From Massilia atriviolacea (lineage in GTDB: Bacteria; Pseudomonadota; Gammaproteobacteria; Burkholderiales; Burkholderiaceae_D), in contig NZ_RXLQ01000006.1 in assembly GCF_003953935.1 (NCBI RefSeq), positions 124,001-188,000 on the forward strand: DNA of 64,000 bases, read 5' to 3'. Positions 8,418 to 16,758 of the stretch are shown here, piece after piece. Every line of letters begins with the position of its first letter. The stretch's first letter is position 1. The notes beneath the pieces were generated by a model, which saw only the letters and a list, made by a program, of their open reading frames with translations, was not told the DNA's origin and made no database searches. Position numbers and translations under genes: made by a program.

Positions 8418-9461
8418 TTAGCCGGGGAAGTTTTCCGGCGTTTTGGCGGCCGAACGCGCAGCAGCGCCGGAAATGACGTTGCGGCGAACCAGGTCGGTCA
8501 GGTTCTGGTCCAGCGTTTGCATGCCGACCGAGCTGCCGGTCTGGATCGAGGAGTACATCTGCGCGATCTTCGCTTCGCGAATCAGGTTGCGGATCGCCGG
8601 CGTGCCGATCATGATTTCGTGCGCGGCCACGCGCCCCGAACCATCCTTGGTCTTGAGCAGGGTCTGCGATATGACGGCTTGCAGCGATTCGGACAGCATC
8701 GCGCGCACCATCTCTTTTTCTTCGGACGGAAAGACGTCGACGATACGGTCGATGGTCTTGGCGGCCGAGGAGGTGTGCAGGGTGCCGAACACAAGGTGGC
8801 CGGTTTCCGCCGCCGACAGGGCCAGGCGGATGGTCTCCAGGTCGCGCAGCTCGCCCACCAGGATGCAGTCCGGGTCTTCGCGCAGCGCCGAGCGCAAGGC
8901 GTTGTTGAACGAGAGCGTATGGGGGCCGACTTCGCGCTGGTTGATCAGGCACTTCTTCGAGTCGTGCACGAATTCGATCGGGTCTTCGATGGTCAGGATG
9001 TGGCCATACTCGTTTTCGTTGAGGTGGTTGACCATCGCCGCCAGCGTGGTCGACTTGCCCGAACCGGTCGGGCCGGTGACCAGCACCAGGCCGCGCGGCT
9101 TCATCGCCAGGTCGGCGAAAATGCGCGGCGCGTTCAAGTCTTGCAGGCTCAGGATTTTCGAGGGAATGGTCCGCAGTACCGCCGAGGCGCCGCGCTCCTG
9201 ATTGAAGGCGTTGACGCGAAAGCGCGCCAGGCCCGGAATCGCAAACGAAAAGTCGCATTCCAGCACCTCTTCGTATTGCTTGCGCTGGCCGTCATTCATG
9301 ATGTCATAGATCATGCCGTGCACATCCTTGTGCTCCAGCGGCGGCAGGTTGATGCGGCGAACGTCGCCGTGCACGCGTATCATCGGCGGCAAGCCGGATG
9401 AGAGGTGCAAATCGGATGCCTTGTTCTTGACGGAGAATGCGAGTAATTCGGAGATGTCCAT
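8418..9461 (-). CDS. pilT: Type IV pilus twitching motility ATPase PilT
   Basis: A 347-residue pilus retraction motor. The N-terminal PAS-like domain contains KASDLHLSSGLPPMIR. The RecA-like domain has Walker A GPTGSGKST (residues 130-138), Asp box LTIEDPIEFVH, Walker B ILVGELRDLETI and His box GHLVFGTLHTSSAAKT. The AIRNLIRE motif required for retraction in characterised PilT proteins is present near residue 290. It is the promoter-proximal gene of a pilT-pilU-gpx unit, divergent from the YggS-type gene, as in many proteobacteria. Confidence 0.96.
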   Translation of the reverse strand: MDISELLAFSVKNKASDLHLSSGLPPMIRVHGDVRRINLPPLEHKDVHGMIYDIMNDGQRKQYEEVLECDFSFAIPGLARFRVNAFNQERGASAVLRTIPSKILSLQDLNAPRIFADLAMKPRGLVLVTGPTGSGKSTTLAAMVNHLNENEYGHILTIEDPIEFVHDSKKCLINQREVGPHTLSFNNALRSALREDPDCILVGELRDLETIRLALSAAETGHLVFGTLHTSSAAKTIDRIVDVFPSEEKEMVRAMLSESLQAVISQTLLKTKDGSGRVAAHEIMIGTPAIRNLIREAKIAQMYSSIQTGSSVGMQTLDQNLTDLVRRNVISGAAARSAAKTPENFPG

Positions 9462-9552
9462 TTATAATCCCTGTGCCGTGAATGGGCGCATGCCGATAGT
9501 GTGCGCGTTTCGCAACGACCGACCTGCATTGAATTGCCCGCCGAAAATGATT

Positions 9553-10254
9553 ATGTCCACAATCGTCCAGAACTTGCAAGCTGTCGATGCGAGTATTGTT
9601 GCTGCGGCCGACGCCGCAGGCCGTGCCCGGAACGAGGTGCAATTGCTCGCCGTTTCCAAGACTTTTCCTGCCGAGGCCGTACTAGAAGCCGCCGCCGCCG
9701 GGCAGTATGCGTTCGGAGAGAATTACTTGCAAGAAGCATTAGATAAAATTGCTGCGGTTTCGCACGCCTTGCCGGCCGCGCCGATGGAGTGGCACTTCAT
9801 CGGACCCATACAGAGCAACAAGACGCGGCCGATCGCAGCGTCCTTCGCGTGGGTGCATACCGTCGAACGGCTCAAGATAGCGCAGCGTTTATCGGAACAA
9901 CGCCCGCCGCAACTGGCTCCCTTGAATGTTTGTCTTCAGGTTAACATCAGTGGTGAGGCTAGCAAGAGTGGTGTCACACCGGAAGCATTGCCCGAATTGG
10001 CGCGCGCAGTGGCGCAACTGCCACACTTGCGCCTGCGCGGGCTGATGGCGATCCCGGAAGCGGAGGCCCAGGTCGACAGGCAGCGCGCCGCGTTTCGCAA
10101 GTTGCGCGTGCTGTACGAGCGCCTGCGCGCGGACGGCATGGCGCTCGATACCCTGTCGATGGGGATGTCGGCCGACCTCGGGGCGGCGGTGGCGGAGGGC
10201 GCGACCATTGTGCGCGTGGGCAGTGCCATTTTCGGCTCGCGCAAATACGAATAA
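9553..10254 (+). CDS. yggS: YggS-type pyridoxal phosphate homeostasis protein (PLPBP)
   Basis: A 233-residue PLP-binding protein that buffers vitamin B6 and amino-acid pools. The Schiff-base lysine is K36 in LLAVSKTFP, the same position as in E. coli YggS. FGENYLQEA, WHFIGPIQSNK, and the C-terminal SMGMSADLGAAV and RVGSAIFG phosphate-binding motifs are all present. Starting two codons further upstream is equally open. It lies just before proC, the classical yggS-proC pairing, and is divergent from pilT. Confidence 0.93.
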   Translation: MSTIVQNLQAVDASIVAAADAAGRARNEVQLLAVSKTFPAEAVLEAAAAGQYAFGENYLQEALDKIAAVSHALPAAPMEWHFIGPIQSNKTRPIAASFAWVHTVERLKIAQRLSEQRPPQLAPLNVCLQVNISGEASKSGVTPEALPELARAVAQLPHLRLRGLMAIPEAEAQVDRQRAAFRKLRVLYERLRADGMALDTLSMGMSADLGAAVAEGATIVRVGSAIFGSRKYE

Positions 10255-10283
10255 CCGCAGTACGCAGCATCATGAGGACGGGT

Positions 10284-11108
10284 ATGAAGATTGGCTTTAT
10301 CGGTGGTGGGAACATGGCCTCGGCGCTGATCGCCGGCCTGGCGGGCAAGCTGGCGGCGGGGGCGGATATTCACGTGGTCGATCCGAATGCCGACGCATTG
10401 GCGCGCCTGCATGCGCAGCATGGCGTGAGCACCGGCACCGCGATCGACGGCGCGCTGGCCGCCTGCGATGCGATCGTGCTGGCGGTCAAGCCGCAGCAGA
10501 TGCGCGAGGTGGCGGCGGCGCTGCTGCCGCAGTTGACGGGCGCGCCGCTGATCCTGTCGATCGCGGCCGGGATTCGCGCGGCCGACCTGTCGCGCTGGCT
10601 CGGTGCTTACGGCGCGATCGTGCGCACCATGCCGAACACCCCGGCGCTGATCGGCCTCGGCATCACTGGCATGGTGGCCATGGCCGGCGTGAGCGAGGCC
10701 CAGAAGGCGGCGGCCGACGCCATCATGAAGGCGGTCGGCCAGACCGTCTGGCTCGACGGCGAGGACATGATCGATCCGGTGACGGCGGTCTCGGGCAGCG
10801 GGCCGGCGTATGTGTTTTACTTTATCGAGGCGATGCAGCAGGCGGCCGAGGAAATGGGGCTGTCGGCCGCGCAGGGCAAGCAGCTGGCGCTGGCCACGTT
10901 CACCGGCGCGGCGCAACTGGCGGCGCAGTCGGACGAAGCGGTGTCGGTCCTGCGCGAGCGCGTCACGTCGAAGGGCGGCACGACCTATGCGGCCTTGCGC
11001 AGCATGCAGGACAGCGGCGTGAAAGAGAAGGTGGTGGCCGCGATCAAGGCCGCTGCGGCGCGCGGGCGGGAGCTGGGGGATGAATTGGGCGCCGACGACG
11101 ACAATTAA
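10284..11108 (+). CDS. proC: Pyrroline-5-carboxylate reductase
   Basis: A 274-residue NAD(P)H-dependent enzyme for the last step of proline biosynthesis. The Rossmann motif is IGFIGGGNMASAL at the N-terminus. The family signature covers the C-terminal half, with GSGPAYVFYFIEAM, the VSVLRERVTSKGGTT active-site region and ALRSMQDSGV. I chose the ATG preceded by GAGGACGGGT, which gives the standard MKIGFIGGG start; an ATG four codons upstream overlaps that ribosome site. It is co-directional with yggS. Confidence 0.95.
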   Translation: MKIGFIGGGNMASALIAGLAGKLAAGADIHVVDPNADALARLHAQHGVSTGTAIDGALAACDAIVLAVKPQQMREVAAALLPQLTGAPLILSIAAGIRAADLSRWLGAYGAIVRTMPNTPALIGLGITGMVAMAGVSEAQKAAADAIMKAVGQTVWLDGEDMIDPVTAVSGSGPAYVFYFIEAMQQAAEEMGLSAAQGKQLALATFTGAAQLAAQSDEAVSVLRERVTSKGGTTYAALRSMQDSGVKEKVVAAIKAAAARGRELGDELGADDDN

Positions 11109-11153
11109 GCGCGTAGCGCCGGTTCCGGCATGCGCGGAACCGGCGGCAAGGTA

Positions 11154-11543
11154 TCAGCTGCGCTTCTTGCGCACCAGGCCGACCACGCTGCGCGCAGCCT
11201 TGATCAGCGACAGTCCCACGGTCAGCATCGGCAATATCTTGCCCGACTTGGCCATCACCAGTCCCGCGACCGTGCCGACGATCCCCAGCGGCAGCTGCAT
11301 CCCGCCGCCGCCGCCGCCGCCGCCGAGCAGTTTGCCGATGCCGCCGGTGGGATGAGCCAGGGGCGCGATCAAGGCGCCGATCTCGCGCGCGGCATCGCGC
11401 CGCTGCATCGAACACTGCACAATCAATGCCTCGCGCCGTTCGGCCAGCGACAGCTTGTCGTTACCTGTCTGCGCCTTATTCGTCTGCGCGTTATTCGTCT
11501 GCGTGTTATTCGTCTGCGTGTTACCTGTCTGCGCCTTACTCAT
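11154..11543 (-). CDS. Hypothetical membrane-associated protein with Gln-Thr-Asn repeats
   Basis: A protein of about 129 residues whose start overlaps the end of the YqjE-like gene by eight bases; a start two codons earlier (MAM) is possible. Residues near the N-terminus form a short tandem repeat (TQTNN, TQTNN, AQTNK) encoded by repeated 15-bp units. An ERREALIVQCSMQRRDAA segment follows, then a run of eight glycines, and two hydrophobic stretches ending VVGLVRKKRS. By position it corresponds to the third, variable member of the YqjD-YqjE-YqjK trio. Function is unknown. Confidence 0.6.
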   Translation of the reverse strand: MSKAQTGNTQTNNTQTNNAQTNKAQTGNDKLSLAERREALIVQCSMQRRDAAREIGALIAPLAHPTGGIGKLLGGGGGGGGMQLPLGIVGTVAGLVMAKSGKILPMLTVGLSLIKAARSVVGLVRKKRS

Positions 11544-11913
11544 CGCCATGCCCCGCATTCCTGACGAAATTGACGTCCTTGTTCAGTTCGGCCACGGTTG
11601 CCGAGAGCAGGCGCGGACGGGCATCGACACTGCGCTTGACCTGCATGGCCACCAGGCCGCCCGCAACGCCGAACAGCGCTGCCAGGGCACCGATGGCTTC
11701 GAGCCGGTAGCTATCCCAGAAGAGCGCCACCACCAGCAGCACCACCAGCAACAGGGCGATGCCGAACAGGATCAGCGACACCAGCGCAAGCACGACATAC
11801 CCGAGGAAGCGCTGCAGCTCTTCCTGCACCTCGACCGCGGCCAGTTCCAGCCGCGTTTGCACCATGGCGATCAGGGTGGCCCCGATCCGCCCCACCGATT
11901 CGACGATCGCCAC
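11536..11913 (-). CDS. Phage-holin-like / YqjE family membrane protein
   Basis: A 125-residue protein with an amphipathic N-terminal helix and two adjacent membrane segments (YVVLALVSLILFGIALLLVV and LEAIGALAALFGVAGGLVAM). This is the layout of the YqjE / putative actinobacterial-holin-X family of small inner-membrane proteins linked to stress and stationary phase. I chose a GTG start, five bases after the DUF883 stop, preceded by AGGTAA. The longer ATG-started frame would lie inside the upstream gene. The stop overlaps the next gene. Confidence 0.75.
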   Translation of the reverse strand: MAIVESVGRIGATLIAMVQTRLELAAVEVQEELQRFLGYVVLALVSLILFGIALLLVVLLVVALFWDSYRLEAIGALAALFGVAGGLVAMQVKRSVDARPRLLSATVAELNKDVNFVRNAGHGDE

Positions 11914-11918
11914 GCCGC

Positions 11919-12239
11919 TTACCTGCGCGAAATCAGCATGCCGATGATGACGCCAGCCGCGGCGCCGATTCCGACCGATTTCCATGGGTTTTCATGCACG
12001 TACTCGTCGGTGGCCTTGGCGGCGATCTTGGTTTTCTCGACGACCGCTTCTTCCAGGCGAATCAGGTCGGCCTTGGCGGTGGTCAGGGTGCGCTCGAACT
12101 TGGCCTTGGCCGCTTGCAGTTCTTCGCCGGTCAGCTGGCTGCCGTGGCGCAGCCACTGTTCGGCGTCCTGGATCACGGACTTCAGGTCGTTCATCAACTG
12201 GTCGCGTGCGCCCGGCTTGGTTGGGATGGATTCGATCAT
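11919..12239 (-). CDS. DUF883 family (ElaB/YqjD-like) ribosome- or membrane-associated protein
   Basis: A 106-residue protein with a long amphipathic helix (about residues 15-80) and a C-terminal ENPWKSVGIGAAAGVIIG membrane anchor ending in SRR. This is the signature of ElaB/YqjD proteins, which in E. coli are C-tail-anchored inner-membrane proteins that bind ribosomes in stationary phase. It leads a three-gene unit with the YqjE-like and repeat-containing genes. The local function here is inferred. Confidence 0.88.
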   Translation of the reverse strand: MIESIPTKPGARDQLMNDLKSVIQDAEQWLRHGSQLTGEELQAAKAKFERTLTTAKADLIRLEEAVVEKTKIAAKATDEYVHENPWKSVGIGAAAGVIIGMLISRR

Positions 12240-12345
12240 TTTTGTTACCTCGTAAGTGAATTGATAGGAAAGCCCGGTCGGCCTGCACGCTGGAGTTTAT
12301 CTTACGCGCCGGGAAACATTAACTTTCCATGTTATCGGAACAACA

Positions 12346-13200
12346 TCAGCTGAACGCGTAGTCTAACGCCACACCGGCAAAAAGGGCCGCACCCAACCAA
12401 TTGTTGTGGCGAAAAGCGGCAAAACAAGCCATGCGTTCGCGCCCGCGGATCAAAGTGTAGTGATAAAGCGCCATTCCGGCGGCCACGGCGATGCCGCCGA
12501 CGAAGCAGGTGCGCAAGCCTTCGAGCCAGCCGCACACCAGGATGATGGCCAGCGCCGCGCCGTAGCACAGCATGACGGCGGCCACGTCGAAGCGGCCGAA
12601 GGTGATCGCCGAGGTGCGGATGCCGATCTTGAGGTCGTCGTCGCGGTCGACCATGGCGTATTCGGTGTCGTAGGCCACGGCCCAGAACACATTGGCCAGC
12701 AGCAGCCACCAGGCCACGGCGGGCACCTGGTTCTGCACGGCGGCAAAGCCCATCGGGATGCCGAAGCCGAAGGCGATGCCCAGGTAGGCCTGGGGAATCG
12801 CGAAGAAGCGCTTGAAGTAAGGGTAGCTGCCGGCGATGATCACCGCCGCCACCGAGAGCTGCCTGGTGAGGCTGTTCAGCGGCAGGATCAGCAGGAAGGA
12901 GGCGATGGCCAGGACGGCGGCGACGGCCAGCGCTTCCCAGCTCTCGATGCGTCCGCTGGTGAGGGGCCGTTCGGCGGTGCGCTTGACGTGCCTGTCGATA
13001 TCGCGGTCGGCGTAGTCGTTGATGGCGCAGCCGGCCGAGCGCATCAGGGCGGTGCCGAGGGTGAAGATCAGCAGGATGGCGAGGTCGGGAATGCCGCGCG
13101 AGGCGATCCACAGGGCGATCAGGGTGGGCCAGAGCAGCAGCAGGATGCCGATCGGCTTGTCCAGGCGGATCAGGCGGAAGTACAGCGACAGCTTGTTCAT
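12346..13200 (-). CDS. ubiA: 4-hydroxybenzoate octaprenyltransferase
   Basis: A 284-residue integral membrane prenyltransferase that attaches the polyprenyl tail to 4-hydroxybenzoate in ubiquinone biosynthesis. Both Asp-rich motifs are present: [15 protein letters not shown] (about residues 61-75) and [17 protein letters not shown] (about 176-192). Around eight to nine hydrophobic helices are visible. It is transcribed leftwards and apparently alone. The ubiquinone it helps make serves the cytochrome oxidase chain encoded 30 kb away. Confidence 0.95.
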   Translation of the reverse strand: MNKLSLYFRLIRLDKPIGILLLLWPTLIALWIASRGIPDLAILLIFTLGTALMRSAGCAINDYADRDIDRHVKRTAERPLTSGRIESWEALAVAAVLAIASFLLILPLNSLTRQLSVAAVIIAGSYPYFKRFFAIPQAYLGIAFGFGIPMGFAAVQNQVPAVAWWLLLANVFWAVAYDTEYAMVDRDDDLKIGIRTSAITFGRFDVAAVMLCYGAALAIILVCGWLEGLRTCFVGGIAVAAGMALYHYTLIRGRERMACFAAFRHNNWLGAALFAGVALDYAFS

Positions 13201-13299
13201 GGTCGGGTCGCGCGCGCGACTGTCGTGGGCAAGGCTGGGATTTTACTGTGTTTGGGTGGGGGTGGGGCGGTGAGCGCTGCCTGTCGCCGTTAACTGCAA

Positions 13300-13335
13300 A
13301 ACCGTCGTTCCCGCCTTGGCGCGGGAACGACGGTT
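13300..13335. terminator. Perfect hairpin of the GTCGTTCCCGC repeat family
   Basis: Perfect 15-bp arms (AACCGTCGTTCCCGC and its complement) surround a six-base loop in the gap between ubiA and the roadblock operon. There is no long T-run. It may act as a terminator for the leftward roadblock operon, or be a REP-type element. The same core recurs near position 18,000. Confidence 0.55.
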
Positions 13336-13377
13336 CTAAGGATGCGGGTGCTTACAAGCTCAGCGCTGTCGATGCCC

Positions 13378-13737
13378 TCAGAACGTCAGTTCTTTCTCGA
13401 CTTCCGCAATCTTGCGGCGGGCCATGGCCAGGTTCGATTTCGCCTTGTCCAGCACGGCGTACACGAACACGCCTTCCTGCTTGGCCATCGGGCGCAGGAT
13501 GTGATATGCGTTGCCCAGGGTGATCAGCATATCTTCGATGCTGTCGTTCAAGCCCAGCGCCTTCATGGTCTTGAGCTTGGCGCGCATGACTTCGGTGTTG
13601 CCCGCCGCCGCGATTTCAATATCCATGCCGCTGCCGGCGTTACCGAGCATCATGCCGCTGGACGAGTCCACCACCGCGCAGCACTGCGCGCCGTCGATGC
13701 CCATGATGCTGTCGAGTGCTTCTTTAATCGTTGCCAT
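13378..13737 (-). CDS. Roadblock/LC7 domain protein (first copy)
   Basis: A 119-residue single-domain protein of the roadblock/LC7 (MglB-like) family, whose members act as GTPase-activating or scaffold partners of Ras-like GTPases. It starts MATIKEALDSIMGIDGAQ and has the alternating strand-helix pattern of the fold, with CCAVVDSSSGMMLG. A Lys/Glu-rich C-terminal helix ends in KELTF. A 16-residue upstream extension is open but lacks fold content. It is the last gene of the operon, 88 bases after the second roadblock gene. Confidence 0.8.
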   Translation of the reverse strand: MATIKEALDSIMGIDGAQCCAVVDSSSGMMLGNAGSGMDIEIAAAGNTEVMRAKLKTMKALGLNDSIEDMLITLGNAYHILRPMAKQEGVFVYAVLDKAKSNLAMARRKIAEVEKELTF

Positions 13738-13825
13738 TTCAATCGTTCCTTCATGCGCTAGAGAACGAATATCAAGGCTGCGCAAAGATTCCTTGAATTC
13801 GAATAATGAGGTTGCGGCGCCGCCC

Positions 13826-14218
13826 TTACACCATCAGCTGGCGCGCCACGGTGCCGACCCGGTGCACCACCTGGGCCAGGATGGCGTTGCCGTCGGCGAT
13901 CACGTTGATGACCAGCTGGACGTCGCGGCGCGGCACCGCGTGCACCACCACGAAACCCGATTCGGTATTGATGGTGACGCTGCGGTAGGTGCCCAGGCCG
14001 GCTTCCATCGCCACCACCGAACCGATGGCGGAAATCGAGCTGGCCATGGCGGCGATCCGCCCGGCATCGTTGTCGCGGTTGAAGGCGCTGGCCAGCGCGA
14101 AGCCATCCACGGTGGCCACCACCACGGCGTTGACGCCGTTGATATCGCGCAGGAATTGCGCGGACAGGTCGTTGGCGGATTGCAGCAGGCCCGGCGGCAG
14201 CAGGTCGTTGGCGCTCAT
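13826..14218 (-). CDS. Roadblock/LC7 domain protein (second copy, MglB-like)
   Basis: A 130-residue roadblock/LC7 protein. It has GVNAVVVATVDGFALASAF (the VSxDGxxLA-type strand-turn of MglB proteins), AAMASSISAIGSVVAMEAG and VIADGNAILAQVV. Its start codon overlaps the stop of the GTPase gene (ATGA), so the two are translationally coupled, as expected for a GTPase and its regulator. By family knowledge it is likely to bind and stimulate the adjacent GTPase; the target process is unknown. Confidence 0.85.
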   Translation of the reverse strand: MSANDLLPPGLLQSANDLSAQFLRDINGVNAVVVATVDGFALASAFNRDNDAGRIAAMASSISAIGSVVAMEAGLGTYRSVTINTESGFVVVHAVPRRDVQLVINVIADGNAILAQVVHRVGTVARQLMV

Positions 14219-14757
14219 GTGGTTTCTTCCAGTAAGCCGGCTTCCAGTTGCGCCAGCAGGGTATCGATCAACAGGGTGACATCGTCGCGCCGGCGCACAT
14301 CGACCTCGACGATCGGCAGCACCATGCCGCGCGCTTCGAGCAGGTCGGCGTAGCGCTCCAGGCTCGGTTCCGGATGGCTGGGCAGGCGTCCGACGCCGAT
14401 GGCGCAGGGCATCGTCGCCAGGGCATCGGCAAAGCCGTCGAGGAACATGCCCAGGTCGGCCAGCGGATCGGGACGCGAGTTGTCGGTGAGGATGATCAGG
14501 CCGAGCGCCTTGTTGGCCAGGATCTTCCACAGAAAGTCGAAGCGCTGCTGCCCCGGCGTGCCGAACAGGCGGATGCGGTCGCCGTTCTCGAGCGTCAGCA
14601 AGCCGTAGTCGAGGCCGACCGTGGTGCGTTCCTTGGCCACCGAGGCGTCCGTGTTGAGCACGTCGGTGACGATGGGCGCGACTTCGCTGATGGCCGCGAT
14701 GGCCGTGGTTTTGCCGGCGCCCATGGTGCCGGTGAAGAGTATTTTGTATTCTTTCAT
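14215..14757 (-). CDS. MglA-like small GTPase / ATP-GTP binding protein
   Basis: A 180-residue Ras-fold protein. Walker A is GTMGAGKTT (residues 10-18), the switch I region contains ERTTVGLDYG, and the G3 position reads FGTPGQQRFDFLW, as in bacterial MglA-related and COG2229-type GTPases. A canonical NKxD specificity motif is not seen: the expected strand reads AIGVGRLPSHPE. GTP specificity is therefore not certain. It lies between a hypothetical gene three bases upstream and a roadblock gene overlapping its stop. A role in polarity or pilus control is inference from family and nearby pil genes. Confidence 0.82.
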   Translation of the reverse strand: MKEYKILFTGTMGAGKTTAIAAISEVAPIVTDVLNTDASVAKERTTVGLDYGLLTLENGDRIRLFGTPGQQRFDFLWKILANKALGLIILTDNSRPDPLADLGMFLDGFADALATMPCAIGVGRLPSHPEPSLERYADLLEARGMVLPIVEVDVRRRDDVTLLIDTLLAQLEAGLLEETT

Positions 14758-14760
14758 CGC

Positions 14761-15405
14761 CTATTTTCCTGCCAGACCAATCCGGCGGCGTATGTTGTTG
14801 AGCAGGCTGGCGGTAAAGCCGGCCGAACTGGCGGGCGCGGGCGCCGCGAGGGCCGGCGCCGGCGCCGGCGCTTGCGGCGCCGCCGCTTCGGTCAGCAGGC
14901 CGGCCGTGTGCAGCACGCCGATGAAGCCGGCGCACACCTCCAGGGCGGCGCCGGTCAGGCCGGCCAGGTCGGCCGCGCTGAGCGGCTTGCGCGACAGGTG
15001 CGTGGCCATGCGGATGCGCAGCGGATCGCCATCGAGCTGCAACACCGACGGCCAGCGGCGCAGCTTGTAGCGCAGCGCGCCGGCATCGGCCGCCGCCGCG
15101 CCCTGGCTGCCCGGCAGCAGGGCCTCGCCCATGCGCTTGAGCCAGTCGCGCAGCTGGTCGGCGCGGATCGGGTAGGCGATCTTTTCGGTATGCTGGGCGT
15201 GGCCGGGCATGCTCAGCAGCAGCGCCTCGGTGGCGCCGCCGCGATGGGCCGCGGCCGGCGCTTGCGCCACCACGGCGGTATACGGCGCGTCGTCGACAAA
15301 CGACCAGCCCAGTTTGTCCGAGTAGGAAAACAGGCGCACCAGCGCGCGGATATAGGCGATGTCCTTCGCGGGAAGCGCAGGCGCACCAATTCTGAAGCCA
15401 GACAA
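14761..15405 (-). CDS. Hypothetical protein of the roadblock/GTPase operon
   Basis: A 214-residue soluble protein, first gene of the four-gene leftward operon and three bases from the GTPase gene. The N-terminal two thirds are mixed alpha/beta. A region around KPLSAADLAGLTGAALEVCAG resembles a small winged-helix-like segment. A long Ala/Pro linker (PAPAPALAAPAPASSAG type) precedes a basic C-terminal helix, LLNNIRRRIGL. I do not recognise the family. Its fixed position suggests a partner or effector of the GTPase. Confidence 0.7.
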   Translation of the reverse strand: MSGFRIGAPALPAKDIAYIRALVRLFSYSDKLGWSFVDDAPYTAVVAQAPAAAHRGGATEALLLSMPGHAQHTEKIAYPIRADQLRDWLKRMGEALLPGSQGAAAADAGALRYKLRRWPSVLQLDGDPLRIRMATHLSRKPLSAADLAGLTGAALEVCAGFIGVLHTAGLLTEAAAPQAPAPAPALAAPAPASSAGFTASLLNNIRRRIGLAGK

Positions 15406-15665
15406 AGCAACTCCTTAAGGAGGGCGGTAATGAGGGGAGGGGAGACCCGGGGCGTACGGCAGTCCTCGATGCGTGCTGCGGCGCTAATATGCGCCTTGCA
15501 TAACGACACGAGCTGGTAAGCTTTCCAGCGAATAAGGCGAATTATAACAAAGTTTATCAATAAGTTCTTTTGAGCATCAGAAATATTTTAAATGCACTGT
15601 ATTTAATGCAAGATTAAAGCGTCTGCTTGCGATGCTTCTTTTGTCCAGCCAGTGGCGCTTCCGTC

Positions 15666-16604
15666 TCAGGCAAGCGCTTGCGCGAACATCTCGACGCCCG
15701 GCAGGTCGCAGGCCGCAACCGCTTCGCACACGGCCTCGATGGCGGCGCGGCGGGTGAAGCTTTTGCGCCACACGATCACCACGCGGCGCGACGGCACCGG
15801 TTCCTCGAACGGCACGAAGGCCAGCATATTGCTGCGCGACTGCATGTCGGGCACGGAGGCGCGCGGCAGCACGGTCAGGCCGATGCCGCTGGCGACCATG
15901 TGGCGGATGGTTTCCAGCGACGAGCCCTCGAAGGTGCGCTGCATGCCGTTGCCCGGCGAGGAAAAACGCGCCATCTCCGGACAGACTTCCAGCACCTGGT
16001 CGCGGAAACAGTGACCGTTGCCCAATAACAACATCGTTTCGGATTTCAGATCCTGGGCCGAGACGGCCTTGCGCTTGGCCCATGGGTGGTTTTGCGGCAC
16101 GGCCACCACGAACGGTTCGTCGTACAGGGTTTGCATCGACATGCCGTGTTCCGGCAGCGGCAGCGCCATGATGGCCGCGTCCAGTTCGCCCTGGCGCAGC
16201 AGTTCCAGCAGGCGCACGGTAAAGTTTTCCTGCAGGATCAGGGGCATCTGCGGCACCTGTTCGATCAGGTTCTTCACCAGCGGCGGCAGCAGGTAGGGGC
16301 CGATGGTGTAGATCACGCCCAGGCGCAGCGGCCCGGCCAGCGGGTCCTTGTTCTGCTTGGCCAGTTCCTTGATGGCGGCGGTCTGTTCGAGCACGCGTTC
16401 GGCCTGGGCGATGATCTGCGCCCCCAGCGGCGTGACCGAGATTTCGGCCCCGCCACGTTCGAACAGCACCACGCCCAGTTCGTCTTCGAGCTTCTTGATG
16501 GCGACCGACAAGGTCGGTTGCGCGACGTAACAGGCCTCGGCGGCGTGTCCGAAATGTCTCGCACGCGCGACGGCAACGATATATTTCAGTTCAGTCAGGG
16601 TCAT
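15666..16604 (-). CDS. oxyR: Hydrogen peroxide-responsive LysR-type regulator OxyR
   Basis: A 312-residue LysR-family regulator. The N-terminal winged helix (MTLTELKYIVAVARARHFG, then PTLSVAIKKLE) is followed by a periplasmic-binding-like effector domain. The redox cysteines are C199 and C208 in GHCFRDQVLEVC, identical in number and context to E. coli OxyR. It should control peroxide-defence genes. Gpx, encoded 8 kb away, is a plausible member of that regulon, but this is inference. It is divergent from the third pilus-type ATPase gene. Confidence 0.95.
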   Translation of the reverse strand: MTLTELKYIVAVARARHFGHAAEACYVAQPTLSVAIKKLEDELGVVLFERGGAEISVTPLGAQIIAQAERVLEQTAAIKELAKQNKDPLAGPLRLGVIYTIGPYLLPPLVKNLIEQVPQMPLILQENFTVRLLELLRQGELDAAIMALPLPEHGMSMQTLYDEPFVVAVPQNHPWAKRKAVSAQDLKSETMLLLGNGHCFRDQVLEVCPEMARFSSPGNGMQRTFEGSSLETIRHMVASGIGLTVLPRASVPDMQSRSNMLAFVPFEEPVPSRRVVIVWRKSFTRRAAIEAVCEAVAACDLPGVEMFAQALA

Positions 16605-16705
16605 AAAGGTGAGGGCAGGAAGAGGACAGGCGCGGCGCGACTGTCGTGACGCATATGTTGCTTATCGAGCAGCAAAGAAATTATATTCTACCGGAATGCA
16701 GTCGA

Positions 16706-16711
16706 TATAAT
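16706..16711 (+). promoter_or_regulatory. Candidate -10 element for the third PilT/PilU-type gene
   Basis: TATAAT, a consensus sigma-70 -10 hexamer, lies about 50 bases before the ATG in the oxyR divergent region. The -35 box is weak, so activation by a regulator such as OxyR is possible but unproven. Confidence 0.4.
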
Positions 16712-16758
16712 TGTGCCGCGGGCGGATTTTCGACCCGCCGACCACTTGAAAGGCGAGC

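Noticed and set aside
11281-11340. Frameshift hotspot at the GGC/CCG run in the YqjK-like gene
   Set aside because: The eight-glycine run is in frame and the downstream hydrophobic segments continue normally; there is no sign of disruption.
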